Assembly (NCBI RefSeq): GCF_040361335.1
Contig: NZ_APNM01000005.1
Span: 62,001-126,000 of the forward strand
DNA length: 64,000 bases
Direction of reading: 5' to 3'
From: APNM01 sp040361335
Lineage (GTDB): Bacteria; Pseudomonadota; Gammaproteobacteria; Nevskiales; Salinisphaeraceae
Every line of letters begins with the position of its first letter. Positions within the stretch are counted from its first letter, which is position 1. Position numbers and translations under genes: made by a program. Under the pieces are notes generated by a model. It saw only the letters and a program-made list of their open reading frames with translations. It ran no database searches and had not been told where the DNA came from. Positions 35,272 through 44,554 of this stretch are shown one piece after another.

Positions 35272-35688
35272 ATGGCGGCGTTCGCCTATCCCGCCCCGCT
35301 ATGGCGCCGCCTGGCGGCGGCGGTCTACGACCTGTTCCTCCTGGTGGGAGTGTGGATCGTGGCGGTGCTCGCGCTACTGCCCTTCACCGGCGGCCAGGCC
35401 CCGGCGGGCGACAGTCTCTGGTTCCGGGCCTACCTGCTGTTCGTGCCGTATCTGTTCTTCGGTTGGTTCTGGACCCATGGCGGTCAGACCCTGGGCATGA
35501 AGGCCTGGCGCATGCGGGTGCGCGACGCGGGCGGCGGCGGCGCCGGCTGGGGCCAGGCCGCGATCCGCTACCTGGCGGCCTGGGTCTCCTGGTTGAGCGT
35601 GGCGGGCATGCTCTGGGCCCTGTTCGACCCGCAGCGGCGGACCTGGCACGACATCGCCAGCGGCACCGAAACCGTGGTCGATCCGTGA
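35272..35688 (+). CDS. RDD-family membrane protein
   Basis: This 138-residue protein has three or four hydrophobic helices and the RDD-domain pattern: an early RRLAAAVYD with Arg and Asp, the GGQTLGMKAWRMRV motif, and an Asp near the C-terminus in TWHDIASGT. RDD proteins are small inner-membrane proteins of mostly unknown role. Its ATG lies one base after the amidase stop, so the two genes are translationally linked. It converges on lptG with 10 bases between stops. Confidence 0.9.
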   Translation: MAAFAYPAPLWRRLAAAVYDLFLLVGVWIVAVLALLPFTGGQAPAGDSLWFRAYLLFVPYLFFGWFWTHGGQTLGMKAWRMRVRDAGGGGAGWGQAAIRYLAAWVSWLSVAGMLWALFDPQRRTWHDIASGTETVVDP

Positions 35689-35698
35689 TCCGCCGGGC

Positions 35699-36763
35699 TC
35701 AGTTCAGCCGCCTTAGCCAGTAGAGCGTCCCCGCCAGGAGCAGCGCCGTGGGCAGCGCGGCGGTCAGCCAGGGCGGCAACCCGGCCACCTGACCGCCGGC
35801 CACCCCGATCTCGTTGATCATGAAGAAGACCAGCCCGACGAGGCCGCCCAGGAACAGCCGCTGGCCGGCACCGGCGCCGCGCAGGGAGCCGAAGGCGAAC
35901 GGCAGCGCGAACAGCGTGAGCACGATCACGGTCAGCGGGCTGACGATGTTGCGCCACATCGCCAGCCGGTACTCGCCGGCGGCGACACCGTTGCGCTCCA
36001 GATAGCGCACGTAACGGTAGAGACCCAGGGTGGCCAGCTCGTCCGGCTTGGTCACCGAGAATTGGAGCATCTCGGGCCGCAGCCCCAGGTCGACGTCGTG
36101 CCGCTCGACCCGTTCCACGGCCACCGCGGCGTCCCCGAACCGCGTGATCTGGGTCCCGAACAACCGCCAGCCGCCCGCGATGCGCTCGGCACGCTCGGCG
36201 CCGAGGATGCTCGTGAGCCGACCCGCCTCGTCGCGGCGATAGACCGTGATGTCGATCAGCCGGTCGGTGGCCAGCGCCCCGCCGATACGCACGTAATCAC
36301 GGCCGTCGCGCAACCACAGCCCTTCGTCCACGCGGTACTTCTGATGACCGTGGCGGGCGATATCGCGCAGGCCGTCCGCGACCTCCACGCCGCGCGGCCC
36401 CAGGAACTCCCCGAGCAGCAACGAGACCGCCGCCAGGACCAGGCCGGCGCGCAGCACCGAGCCCGCCAGGCGCGCGATCGACACGCCGGCGGCGCGCATC
36501 ACCACCAGTTCGCCGCCGGCGGCCAGTCCGCCCAGCGCGATCAGGGCGCCGAGCAGCGCGATCACGGGCAGCACCAGGTGCATATCCTCCGGCAGCCGCA
36601 GCAACAGGTACTGAACGAGCTGCCAGATGCCGTAATCGCCCTCGCCCAGGTTGTCGGCCTCGCCGATGAAGGCGACGACGATCGACAGGGCCGCCACCGC
36701 CAGCGCGACCACCGCCGCGGCCTGGACCACGTTGCGGGCGATATAGCGGTCGAGCAGCTTCAT
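35699..36763 (-). CDS. lptG: LPS export permease LptG
   Basis: LptG forms with LptF the inner-membrane part of the LptB2FG transporter that extracts lipopolysaccharide for export. The 354-residue protein begins MKLLDRYIARNVV, has three N-terminal helices, a periplasmic beta-jellyroll (about residues 130-260) and three C-terminal helices. The ATG at 36763 overlaps the lptF stop by 4 bases; an upstream in-frame start is rejected because it would lie inside lptF. The lptF-lptG order is conserved. Confidence 0.95.
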   Translation of the reverse strand: MKLLDRYIARNVVQAAAVVALAVAALSIVVAFIGEADNLGEGDYGIWQLVQYLLLRLPEDMHLVLPVIALLGALIALGGLAAGGELVVMRAAGVSIARLAGSVLRAGLVLAAVSLLLGEFLGPRGVEVADGLRDIARHGHQKYRVDEGLWLRDGRDYVRIGGALATDRLIDITVYRRDEAGRLTSILGAERAERIAGGWRLFGTQITRFGDAAVAVERVERHDVDLGLRPEMLQFSVTKPDELATLGLYRYVRYLERNGVAAGEYRLAMWRNIVSPLTVIVLTLFALPFAFGSLRGAGAGQRLFLGGLVGLVFFMINEIGVAGGQVAGLPPWLTAALPTALLLAGTLYWLRRLN

Positions 36764-37866
36764 GGCGACGTCGCCCGAAGCCGGAGATGGCCCGAGCGGT
36801 ACGCGAGCAAGGCCAGCACGACCGCCAGCACCAGCCCGTGTACCCACCAGAGGCCGAGCGCCGCCGGCGTGACGCCGCGGGCCAGCCAGACCTCCGCCAA
36901 CCGCAGCAGGTTGGCGTAGCCGACATAGAGCAGGATGCCGATCACCAGCCGGCCGTACCGGCCCGAGCGCGGCGGCACCTGCCCGAGCGGCACCGCCACC
37001 AGCGCCAGCACCAGGACCGAGATCGGCACCGCCAGCCGGCGCTGCAACTCGGCCCGCGCCTCGGGCTCGGCGTGACCGACAAGCTCCAGGGTGTCGCGCT
37101 CGCCCGGGTCCAGATCCAGCTCCGGCTTCGGCGGCGCGATGCGGACGCCGTGTTCCGCGAAACGGATCACCCGGTAGTCGGCCCGGCCCGGCACGCCCTC
37201 GTAACGGCGGCCGTCACGCAGGACCAGGGTCCGTCCCCCGTCGTTCTCGGATTCCCGCTGCCAGGCACGGTCGGCCACCACCACGGTTTCCGGGGTCGGC
37301 CGGCCGGCGGCATCGGAGGAACCCCGCACGCGGATGAACACATCGCGCATGCGACGGCCGCCATCCGCCACCGCCTCGGCATAGAATACCGCCCGGCCGT
37401 CGAGCAGGGTATGGAAACGCCCCGGCTCCAGGGTCCCCAGGGCCATCGCGCCGGCCGTCCCTTCCAGGCGTTGCATCGCGCGGCCCGCCTCCGGACCCAG
37501 GCTCAGGCTCAGCCACGCGGCCGCGGCGGTCAGCAGCAGCGCGAAGGTCAGAAACGGCCGGTAGAGCTGGGCCAGCCCGACACCGCCGGCCGCCATCGCG
37601 GCCATCTCGTTGTCGCGGCACAGCCGCCCGACCGTGAGCAGGATCGCCAGCAACAGCGAGACCGGCAACACGATTTCGAGATTTTCCAAAGCGCTGTAGC
37701 CGGCGACCGTGAGGACGATGTCGGCGGGTATCTCACCGGCCGCGGCGCGGGCGATGAAGCGCGCGAATCCCACACCGAGGGTCAATACCAGGAGCACCGC
37801 CGCGACCGCCGACCAGGTACGGACACACTCCCGGAGGATGTGGCGATAGAGGATGGCGGAAGTCAC
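36760..37866 (-). CDS. lptF: LPS export permease LptF
   Basis: LptF is the partner of LptG in the LPS export ABC transporter. The 368-residue chain starts MTSAILYRHILREC, has three N-terminal and three C-terminal membrane helices and a central periplasmic domain; the MAAMAAGGVG coupling-helix segment near residue 90 is typical. The start is a GTG at 37866. It is transcribed away from pepA; the 181-base divergent gap must hold both promoters, and I see no strong consensus there apart from a TAGAAT -10 candidate for pepA. Confidence 0.95.
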   Translation of the reverse strand: MTSAILYRHILRECVRTWSAVAAVLLVLTLGVGFARFIARAAAGEIPADIVLTVAGYSALENLEIVLPVSLLLAILLTVGRLCRDNEMAAMAAGGVGLAQLYRPFLTFALLLTAAAAWLSLSLGPEAGRAMQRLEGTAGAMALGTLEPGRFHTLLDGRAVFYAEAVADGGRRMRDVFIRVRGSSDAAGRPTPETVVVADRAWQRESENDGGRTLVLRDGRRYEGVPGRADYRVIRFAEHGVRIAPPKPELDLDPGERDTLELVGHAEPEARAELQRRLAVPISVLVLALVAVPLGQVPPRSGRYGRLVIGILLYVGYANLLRLAEVWLARGVTPAALGLWWVHGLVLAVVLALLAYRSGHLRLRATSP

Positions 37867-38047
37867 GTTCCGGAGGCGGCGGACGGCGGGGTTTGTTTGA
37901 TAATTTCCGCGCTAGCGACGGGATAGGTGATTTTTTCTAGCATTTCCGTAGAATACGCCGTCTGATCTCGTTCGGTCGGCCATCCGGACGGCAATCGCGC
38001 CGGATGCCGAGACCGGGTCATCATGCCAGAAAAACAGGAGAGAGAGA

Positions 38048-39556
38048 GTGTCCATCGAGTTCCTCGTCAAGAGCGGAAGTCCGGAGAAACAGCGCGTCGG
38101 CTGCGTCGTGGTCGGCATCTTCGAACGCCGCAAGCCTTCCCCGCAGGCCCAGGCACTGGATGCCGCGAGCGGCGGACTGATCGGCAGCGTCATGCGCCGG
38201 GGCGACATGGACGGCAAGCTCGGCCAAACCACCTTCCTCCACGGTCTGGACGATCTGTTCTGTGACCGGATCCTGCTCGTGGGCTGCGGCCGCGAGCGCG
38301 ATTTCGACGAACGCGCCTATCGCAAGGCGTGCGTCGCCGCCGCCAGGGAACTGGACAAGGTCGGCGGCGTCGACGCGGCGCACTACCTCACCGAACTCAA
38401 CGTCAAGGGTCGTGACGATGTCCGCTGGCAGGTCAAGCAGGCGGCGTTGGCGACACGGGAGGTCTTCTACCGGTTCGAGGCCTGCAAGGGCCAGGATTAC
38501 AAGAAATACACCCGCAAGCTCTCGCGCCTGGTGTTCCAGGTGCCGCGGCGTTCCGACCTGCCGCCCGGCGAGACCGGCATCCGCGAGGCGGACGCCATCG
38601 GCCACGGTGTCGACTTCGCCAAGGAACTGGGCAACCTGCCCGGCAATATCTGCACGCCGTCCTATCTGGCCGACCAGGCCGCGGAACTGTCCAAGCGCCT
38701 GCCCGCGGTCAAGACCAAGGTCCTGGAGGAGGACGAGATGCGCAAGCTGGGCATGAACGCCCTGCTGGCGGTCTCCGCGGGCAGCGAGCAGCCCGCCAAG
38801 CTGATCGTGATGGAGTACAACAACGCCCCCGCCAACACCAAGCCGACCGTGCTGGTGGGCAAGGGCATCACCTTCGACAGCGGCGGCATCAGCATCAAGC
38901 CCGCCGCCACCATGGACGAGATGAAGTTCGACATGTGCGGGGCGGCCAGCGTCTTCGGCACCCTGCAGGCGGCCGCGGAGCTGGAGCTGCCGATCAACCT
39001 GGTCGGGATCGTCGCCTCCTCCGAGAACCTGCCGGACGGCAAGGCGATCAAGCCGGGCGACATCGTCACCACGATGTCCGGCCAGACGGTGGAGATCCTC
39101 AACACCGACGCCGAGGGCCGGCTGGTGCTGTGCGACACGCTGACCTACGTCGAGCGCACCTACAAGCCGGAGTACGTGGTCGACATCGCCACCCTCACCG
39201 GGGCCTGCGTGATCGCGCTCGGCTCGCACGCGGCGGCGCTGTACAGCAACAACAACCGCCTGCGGCGGAGCCTGCGCGACGCCGGCAACGCCATCGGCGA
39301 CCGCGCCTGGCCGATGCCGCTGTGGGAGGACTACCAGTCCCAGCTCGACAGCAATTTCGCGGACTTCGCCAATGTCGGCGGCCGCGAGGCCGGCTCGGTC
39401 ACGGCGGCCTGCTTCCTGCACCGCTTCGCACGCGACCTGCGCTGGGCCCACCTGGACATCGCCGGCGTGGCCTGGAACTCAGGCAAACAGAAGGGCGCGA
39501 CCGGCCGGCCGGTGGGCCTGCTGACGCAGTTCCTGATCGACAGCGTCGCGGGCTGA
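38048..39556 (+). CDS. pepA: Leucyl aminopeptidase
   Basis: PepA is a hexameric two-metal aminopeptidase of the M17 family; in E. coli it also binds DNA in carAB control and plasmid dimer resolution. The 502-residue protein has VGKGITFDSGG with metal ligands Lys and Asp, DMCGAASV, and the signature NTDAEGRLVL. The start is GTG at 38048 behind AGGAG. It is followed by holC after 11 bases, and then valS, the usual pepA-holC-valS order. Confidence 0.96.
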   Translation: MSIEFLVKSGSPEKQRVGCVVVGIFERRKPSPQAQALDAASGGLIGSVMRRGDMDGKLGQTTFLHGLDDLFCDRILLVGCGRERDFDERAYRKACVAAARELDKVGGVDAAHYLTELNVKGRDDVRWQVKQAALATREVFYRFEACKGQDYKKYTRKLSRLVFQVPRRSDLPPGETGIREADAIGHGVDFAKELGNLPGNICTPSYLADQAAELSKRLPAVKTKVLEEDEMRKLGMNALLAVSAGSEQPAKLIVMEYNNAPANTKPTVLVGKGITFDSGGISIKPAATMDEMKFDMCGAASVFGTLQAAAELELPINLVGIVASSENLPDGKAIKPGDIVTTMSGQTVEILNTDAEGRLVLCDTLTYVERTYKPEYVVDIATLTGACVIALGSHAAALYSNNNRLRRSLRDAGNAIGDRAWPMPLWEDYQSQLDSNFADFANVGGREAGSVTAACFLHRFARDLRWAHLDIAGVAWNSGKQKGATGRPVGLLTQFLIDSVAG

Positions 39557-39567
39557 GGCCGGCGGGC

Positions 39568-39996
39568 ATGACCCGCGTCGGCTTCTACGTTCTGGCGGAC
39601 GCGGCGCCGGACGCGGCGCTGCGTTTCGCCTGCCGGCTGATCGAGAAGGCCCACGCCGAGGGCCACCGGGTATACTGGCGCCTCCCCGACGAGGCGGCGT
39701 GCCGCGCCGCGGACGAGCTTCTCTGGACCTTCCGCCAGGGCAGCTTCGTGCCGCACGCGCCCGCGCCGGCCCTGGCGGGCGATGACGACCCGACGCCGGT
39801 GGTCCTGGGCACGGGCGATCCGCCGCCGGGCCTCGACGACGTGCTGGTGAACCTGCACCCGGAGGTGCCGGACTTCTTCAGCCGTTTCGAGCGCGCCGCC
39901 GAGATCGTGACCCCGGACACCCGCGACGCCGGCCGGCGGCGGTACCGCTTCTATCAGGAGCGGGGCTATCCGCTGGAGACCCACAAGATCACGTGA
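39568..39996 (+). CDS. holC: DNA polymerase III chi subunit
   Basis: The chi subunit links the clamp loader to single-strand binding protein. The 142-residue protein begins MTRVGFYVLAD and has the conserved RLIEKAHAEGHRVYW, LLWTFRQGSFVPH and LVNLHPEVPDFFSRFERAAEIV segments. The ATG at 39568 is internal to a longer open frame that overlaps pepA; the motif start and normal length settle the choice. It lies between pepA and valS as in most gammaproteobacteria. Confidence 0.95.
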   Translation: MTRVGFYVLADAAPDAALRFACRLIEKAHAEGHRVYWRLPDEAACRAADELLWTFRQGSFVPHAPAPALAGDDDPTPVVLGTGDPPPGLDDVLVNLHPEVPDFFSRFERAAEIVTPDTRDAGRRRYRFYQERGYPLETHKIT

Positions 39997-40005
39997 TCGC
40001 TGTTG

Positions 40006-40070
40006 CGCGACCGCCGGTCGCGAACCGCCAATCACGAATCACCAATCACCAGTCACGTTTCACCAGTCAC
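40006..40070. repeat. Hairpin plus six 7-base iterations in the valS leader
   Basis: CGCGACCG-c-CGGTCGCG (40006-40022) is a perfect 8-bp palindrome with a one-base centre. It is followed by six 7-base words of pattern (C/G)AATCAC or close variants (40029-40070). The repeats run to 5 bases before the valS ATG. No complementary arm is present, so this may be half of an inverted-repeat element. Confidence 0.85.
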
Positions 40071-40074
40071 GTTC

Positions 40075-42840
40075 ATGGAAAAACAATTCGACCCCAAGGC
40101 GATCGAATCCAAGTGGTACGAGCGCTGGGAGGCGCGCGGCGACTTCGCGCCCGCGGGCGACGGCGAGCCGTACTGCATCATGCTGCCGCCACCCAACGTC
40201 ACCGGCAGCCTGCACATGGGCCATGCGTTCCAGCACACGCTGATGGACGCCCTGACCCGCTACCACCGCATGCGCGGCCATCGCACCCTGTGGCAGCCGG
40301 GCACCGATCATGCCGGCATCGCCACGCAGATGGTGGTGGAGCGCCAGCTCGCCGGCGAGGGCAGCGACCGCCACGCGCTCGGCCGCGAGTCGTTCGTCGA
40401 GCGCATCTGGCAGTGGAAGGCCGAGTCCGGCGGCACCATCACCCGCCAGATGCGGCGCCTGGGCGCCTCCGTGGACTGGTCCCGCGAACGCTTCACCATG
40501 GACGAGGGACTGTCCGCGGCGGTCAACGAGGTCTTCGTGCGCCTGTTCGAGGAGGACCTGATCTACCGCGGCCAGCGGCTGGTGAACTGGGATCCGGTCC
40601 TGCGCACGGCGATCTCCGACCTGGAGGTGGAGAGCCAGGAGGAGGACGGCCATCTCTGGCACTTCCGCTATCCCCTGACGGACGGTTCCGGCCATCTGGT
40701 GGTCGCCACCACCCGGCCCGAGACCATGCTCGGCGACACCGCGGTGGCGGTGCACCCGGAGGATGACCGCTACCGGCACCTGATCGGGCAGACCGTGCGA
40801 CTGCCCCTGGCCGAACGCGATATCCCGATCGTGGCCGACGACTACGTCGACCCCGAGTTCGGTTCCGGCTGCGTCAAGATCACGCCCGCGCACGATTTCA
40901 ACGACTACGCCCTGGGCGAACGCCACGACCTGCCCCGGATCAACATCCTCAACGAGGACGCCACCGTCGCCGACACCGCGCCCGAGGCCTATCGCGGTCT
41001 CGACCGCTACGCGGCGCGCGAGCGCGTGGTCGCCGACATGGAGGCCGCCGGCCTGCTCGCCGAGACCGAGAAGCACCGCCTGATGGTGCCGCGCGGCGAC
41101 CGTTCCGGCGCCGTGATCGAGCCCTATCTCACGGACCAGTGGTTCGTGCGCGCCAAGCCCCTGGCCGAGCCCGCCATCCGCGCGGTCGAGGACGGCCGTA
41201 TCCGCTTCGTCCCCGGCAACTGGGACAAGACCTATTACGAGTGGATGCGCAACATCGAGGACTGGTGCATCTCCCGCCAGCTCTGGTGGGGCCACCGCAT
41301 CCCGGCCTGGTACGACGCCGACGGCAACGTCTACGTCGGCCGCAACGAGACCGAGGTGCGCGAGCGCCACGGCCTCGGCGACGCCGCACTGACCCGCGAC
41401 GAGGACGTGCTCGACACCTGGTTCTCCTCGGCCCTGTGGCCCTTCTCCACGCTGGGGTGGCCCGACGACACCGAGGCACTGCGCACCTTCTATCCCACCA
41501 GCGTGCTGGTCACCGGCTTCGACATCATCTTCTTCTGGGTCGCCCGGATGATCATGATGGGGCTCAAGTTCATGGACGACGTGCCCTTCCGCGAGGTCTA
41601 CATCACCGGCCTGATCCGGGATTCGGAAGGCCAGAAGATGTCCAAGTCCAAGGGCAACGTGCTCGACCCCATCGACCTGATCGACGGCATCGACGCCGAA
41701 TCGCTGGTGGCCAAGCGCACCGCCGGCCTGATGCAGCCGCAGAAGGCCAAGGCGATCGAGAAGATGACCCGCAAGGAGTACCCCGACGGCATCCCCGCCT
41801 ACGGCACCGACGCCCTGCGCTTCACCTTCGCCGCCCTGGCCTCGCAGGGCCGCGACCTGCGCTTCGACCTGGAACGGGTCGCCGGCTACCGCAACTTCTG
41901 CAACAAGCTCTGGAACGCCGCCCGCTTCGTGCTGATGAACACGGAAGGCGAGGACTGCGGCGCCGCCGCGGACGCCGAGGTCGAGCTGTCCTGGGCCGAC
42001 CGCTGGATCGTCTCGCAGCTCCAGCGCACCGAGGCCGAGGTCGACCGGCAGATCCGCGCCTACCGCTTCGATCTCGCCGCCAAGGCGGTCTACGACTTCG
42101 TCTGGCACCACTACTGCGACTGGTACCTGGAGCTGTGCAAGCCGGTGCTGAACGCGGACGGCACCGGCGAAGCCGCCCGGCGCGGCACCCGCCGCACCCT
42201 GGTCCGGGTGCTGGAAGCCACGCTGCGGCTGATGCATCCGTTCACGCCCTTCATCACCGAGGAGATCTGGCAGCGGGTCGCGTCCCCGGCCGGGCGCGAG
42301 GGCGACTCCATCCAGCACCAGCCCTATCCGCGGGCCGACGAGGATCGGATCGACCCCGAGGCCGAGGCCGAGATCGCCTGGTTGCAGGAGGTCATCCTGG
42401 GCCTGCGCCAGATCCGGGGCGAGATGGACATCGCGCCGCGCAAGGCCCTGCCGGTGCTGGCGCAGAACGCGGATGCCGACGACCGCGCCCGCCTGGAACG
42501 TCACCGCGACGCGTTGGCGTTCCTGGCCGCGGTCGAGTCGGTCCGGGTACTGGAAACCGACGAGGAACCGCCCGAATCCGCCACCGCGCTGGCCGGCCGC
42601 ATGAAACTCCTGGTGCCCATGGCCGGTCTGATCGACAAGGAGGCCGAGCTGAACCGGCTGGACAAGCGCCTGGCCCAGATCGACAAGGAGCGCAGCGCCG
42701 TATGCGGCAAGCTCGACAACGAGAACTTCGTGAACAAGGCGCCGGCGGAGGTCGTCCAGAAGCAGCGCGACCGGCTCGCGGAGCTGGACGCCGCGCTGGC
42801 GGAACTGCGCGGCCAGCGCGAGCGCATCGCGGCGATGTGA
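40075..42840 (+). CDS. valS: Valyl-tRNA synthetase
   Basis: ValRS charges tRNA-Val and edits mischarged threonine. The 921-residue class I synthetase shows PPPNVTGSLHMGH (HMGH at residues 47-50), KMSKS at 521-525, and a C-terminal coiled-coil beginning about residue 855 (KLLVPMAGLIDKEAELNRL). The ATG at 40075 gives the usual MEKQFDP-like N-terminus. No Shine-Dalgarno is visible, because the upstream 46 bases are 7-base iterations; an in-frame TTG at 40003 could alternatively start a form with 24 extra residues. Confidence 0.97.
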   Translation: MEKQFDPKAIESKWYERWEARGDFAPAGDGEPYCIMLPPPNVTGSLHMGHAFQHTLMDALTRYHRMRGHRTLWQPGTDHAGIATQMVVERQLAGEGSDRHALGRESFVERIWQWKAESGGTITRQMRRLGASVDWSRERFTMDEGLSAAVNEVFVRLFEEDLIYRGQRLVNWDPVLRTAISDLEVESQEEDGHLWHFRYPLTDGSGHLVVATTRPETMLGDTAVAVHPEDDRYRHLIGQTVRLPLAERDIPIVADDYVDPEFGSGCVKITPAHDFNDYALGERHDLPRINILNEDATVADTAPEAYRGLDRYAARERVVADMEAAGLLAETEKHRLMVPRGDRSGAVIEPYLTDQWFVRAKPLAEPAIRAVEDGRIRFVPGNWDKTYYEWMRNIEDWCISRQLWWGHRIPAWYDADGNVYVGRNETEVRERHGLGDAALTRDEDVLDTWFSSALWPFSTLGWPDDTEALRTFYPTSVLVTGFDIIFFWVARMIMMGLKFMDDVPFREVYITGLIRDSEGQKMSKSKGNVLDPIDLIDGIDAESLVAKRTAGLMQPQKAKAIEKMTRKEYPDGIPAYGTDALRFTFAALASQGRDLRFDLERVAGYRNFCNKLWNAARFVLMNTEGEDCGAAADAEVELSWADRWIVSQLQRTEAEVDRQIRAYRFDLAAKAVYDFVWHHYCDWYLELCKPVLNADGTGEAARRGTRRTLVRVLEATLRLMHPFTPFITEEIWQRVASPAGREGDSIQHQPYPRADEDRIDPEAEAEIAWLQEVILGLRQIRGEMDIAPRKALPVLAQNADADDRARLERHRDALAFLAAVESVRVLETDEEPPESATALAGRMKLLVPMAGLIDKEAELNRLDKRLAQIDKERSAVCGKLDNENFVNKAPAEVVQKQRDRLAELDAALAELRGQRERIAAM

Positions 42841-42844
42841 GTTC

Positions 42845-42963
42845 TCGGGAGACGGGAAACGGGAGACGGAAGACGGAAGACGGAAGACGGAAGACGTGAG
42901 AGGATAATCATGGCGATGGCGTGGCCGACCGGCGTTTTCCGTTTCCCGTCTTACGTTTCCCGG
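42845..42963. repeat. Intergenic inverted repeat, GGGAAACGG/GGAAGAC-word family
   Basis: The left arm (42845-42874) and right arm (42934-42963) are reverse complements at 23 of 30 positions. The left side continues with four GGAAGAC-type 7-base iterations. The words match those of the mutL-miaA element at 18132-18219. It fills most of the valS-fxsA gap, beginning 5 bases after the valS stop. Confidence 0.85.
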
Positions 42964-43001
42964 CACGCCGCCACTCGACCCAGCGATCGTGGATTCATCT
43001 G

Positions 43002-43469
43002 ATGGCCGGCCGACTTCTCCTCCTGTTCATCGTCCTGCCCCTGATCGAGACCTGGCTGCTGATCGAGGTCGGCCAGGAGATCGGGGCCCTGGCGACGATC
43101 GCCGCGGTGATCGCGACGGCGGTGGTCGGCAGCCAGCTCGTGCGCTACCAGGGCATGCAGGCGATCAACGACATCCGCGCCTGCCAGGCGCGGGGCGAGC
43201 CGCCCGCGGTGCCGCTGCTGGAGGGGGCCGCCCTGCTCGTGGCCGGCGCCTTCCTGGTCACGCCCGGCTTCATCACCGACACCCTGGGGTTCCTGATGCT
43301 GGTGCCGCCCCTGCGGCGCCAGGTCGCGCGCCGGCTGCTGTCGCGCATGGTCGTGATCACGCCCGCCGGCGGCCCCTACGGCGGCGATCCCCGTCGCGGC
43401 CCTGACGTGATCGAGGGCGATTTCCGTCGCGAGGACCGCGATCGCACTCCCCGGAACCGGCCGCGTTGA
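43002..43469 (+). CDS. fxsA: FxsA family inner-membrane protein
   Basis: FxsA is a small cytoplasmic-membrane protein; in E. coli overexpression relieves phage T7 exclusion by the F plasmid, but its normal role is unclear. The 155-residue chain has four hydrophobic segments, the LIETWLLIEVG start, a GSQLVRYQGMQ motif and the VTPGFITDTLGFLMLVPPLR block, then a charged glycine-rich tail. The ATG at 43002 gives the family N-terminus; the frame is open upstream through the repeat. Confidence 0.93.
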   Translation: MAGRLLLLFIVLPLIETWLLIEVGQEIGALATIAAVIATAVVGSQLVRYQGMQAINDIRACQARGEPPAVPLLEGAALLVAGAFLVTPGFITDTLGFLMLVPPLRRQVARRLLSRMVVITPAGGPYGGDPRRGPDVIEGDFRREDRDRTPRNRPR

Positions 43470-43598
43470 CGCCTGACGGCGCGGCGGCGACGATGCCAAT
43501 CGCCCGCCGCTCCGGTACCCTTGGACCGAATCCGCTGTAAACGAGGCAGTCCGGGCCGCCATCGGCGCCGCCCGGGCACGGGAGATACGGGAGTCGCC

Positions 43599-44540
43599 AT
43601 GAACCGACCGATGTCGCAGGACATGCGGGCCGCCACGCCGCTGCAGGACGCGCTCGCGACCGTGGGCGCCCTGATCCTGGGCAAGGAATCGCGGATCAAG
43701 CTGGCGTTCGCCTGCCTGCTCGCGCGCGGCCACCTGCTGATCGAGGACCTGCCCGGGGTGGGCAAGACCACGCTCGCGCAGGCGCTGGCCCGTACCCTGG
43801 GGCTGGACTACTCGCGCGTGCAGTTCACTTCCGACCTGCTGCCCACCGATATCCTGGGCGTGTCGCTGTACGACGCGGCGAACGCCGAGTTCGAGTTCCA
43901 TCCGGGACCGGTCTTCGCCCAGCTCGTGCTCGCCGACGAGGTCAATCGCGCCAGCCCCAAGACCCAGAGCGCCCTGCTGGAGGCCATGGAGGAACGCCAG
44001 GTGACCATCGACGGGGCCACCCGGACGCTCCCGGAGCCGTTCTTCGTGATCGCGACCCAGAACCCCGCGGATCACGCCGGCACCTTTCCCCTGCCCGAGT
44101 CGCAGCTCGACCGTTTCCTGATGCGTATCGACCTCGGCTATCCGCCCGCCGACGCCGAACGCGCCCTGCTCAGCGAGCGCAGCCGGCGCGAGCTGCTCGC
44201 CGAGCAGCGCCCGGTGATGACGGCGGAGGATGTCATCGAGTTACAGGCGGCCGTGGACCGTATCCGGGTGAGCGACGCCCTGCTCGACTATCTTCTCGAC
44301 CTGATCCGGCAGAGTCGCGAGAGCGGCGCCTTCCTGCAGGGCCTGTCGCCGCGCGCGGGACTCGCCCTGCGGCGGGCCGCCCAGGCCTGGGCGATGCTGG
44401 AAGACCGCGACTACGTACTGCCCGAGGACGTGCAGGCCGTGCTCCCGGCGGTGGTCGACCACCGTCTGCAACCCGCCGACGGCGAACCCGCCGCGACGCC
44501 GCCCTCGACCCGGCTGCGCGAGGCGGTCGCGATCCCCTGA
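43599..44540 (+). CDS. MoxR-family AAA+ ATPase
   Basis: MoxR ATPases act as chaperones that help mature protein complexes and usually pair with DUF58 proteins. The 313-residue protein shows Walker A LPGVGKTT, Walker B LVLADEVNR, sensor ATQNPADHAGTFPLPESQLDRF and a C-terminal lid. The ATG at 43599 follows GGGAG by five bases. It leads a three-gene group MoxR-DUF58-transglutaminase, an arrangement widely seen in gammaproteobacteria. Confidence 0.95.
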   Translation: MNRPMSQDMRAATPLQDALATVGALILGKESRIKLAFACLLARGHLLIEDLPGVGKTTLAQALARTLGLDYSRVQFTSDLLPTDILGVSLYDAANAEFEFHPGPVFAQLVLADEVNRASPKTQSALLEAMEERQVTIDGATRTLPEPFFVIATQNPADHAGTFPLPESQLDRFLMRIDLGYPPADAERALLSERSRRELLAEQRPVMTAEDVIELQAAVDRIRVSDALLDYLLDLIRQSRESGAFLQGLSPRAGLALRRAAQAWAMLEDRDYVLPEDVQAVLPAVVDHRLQPADGEPAATPPSTRLREAVAIP

Positions 44541-44554
44541 TCCGGCCGCCGGTC

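Noticed and set aside
37867..38047. Strong divergent promoter between lptF and pepA
   Set aside because: Only a weak TAGAAT -10 candidate without a good -35 could be seen, so no promoter was listed.
40060..42966. 968-codon minus-strand frame opposite valS
   Set aside because: It is the antisense shadow of a clear valS gene in GC-rich DNA, with low-complexity Gly/Val/Gln/His composition.
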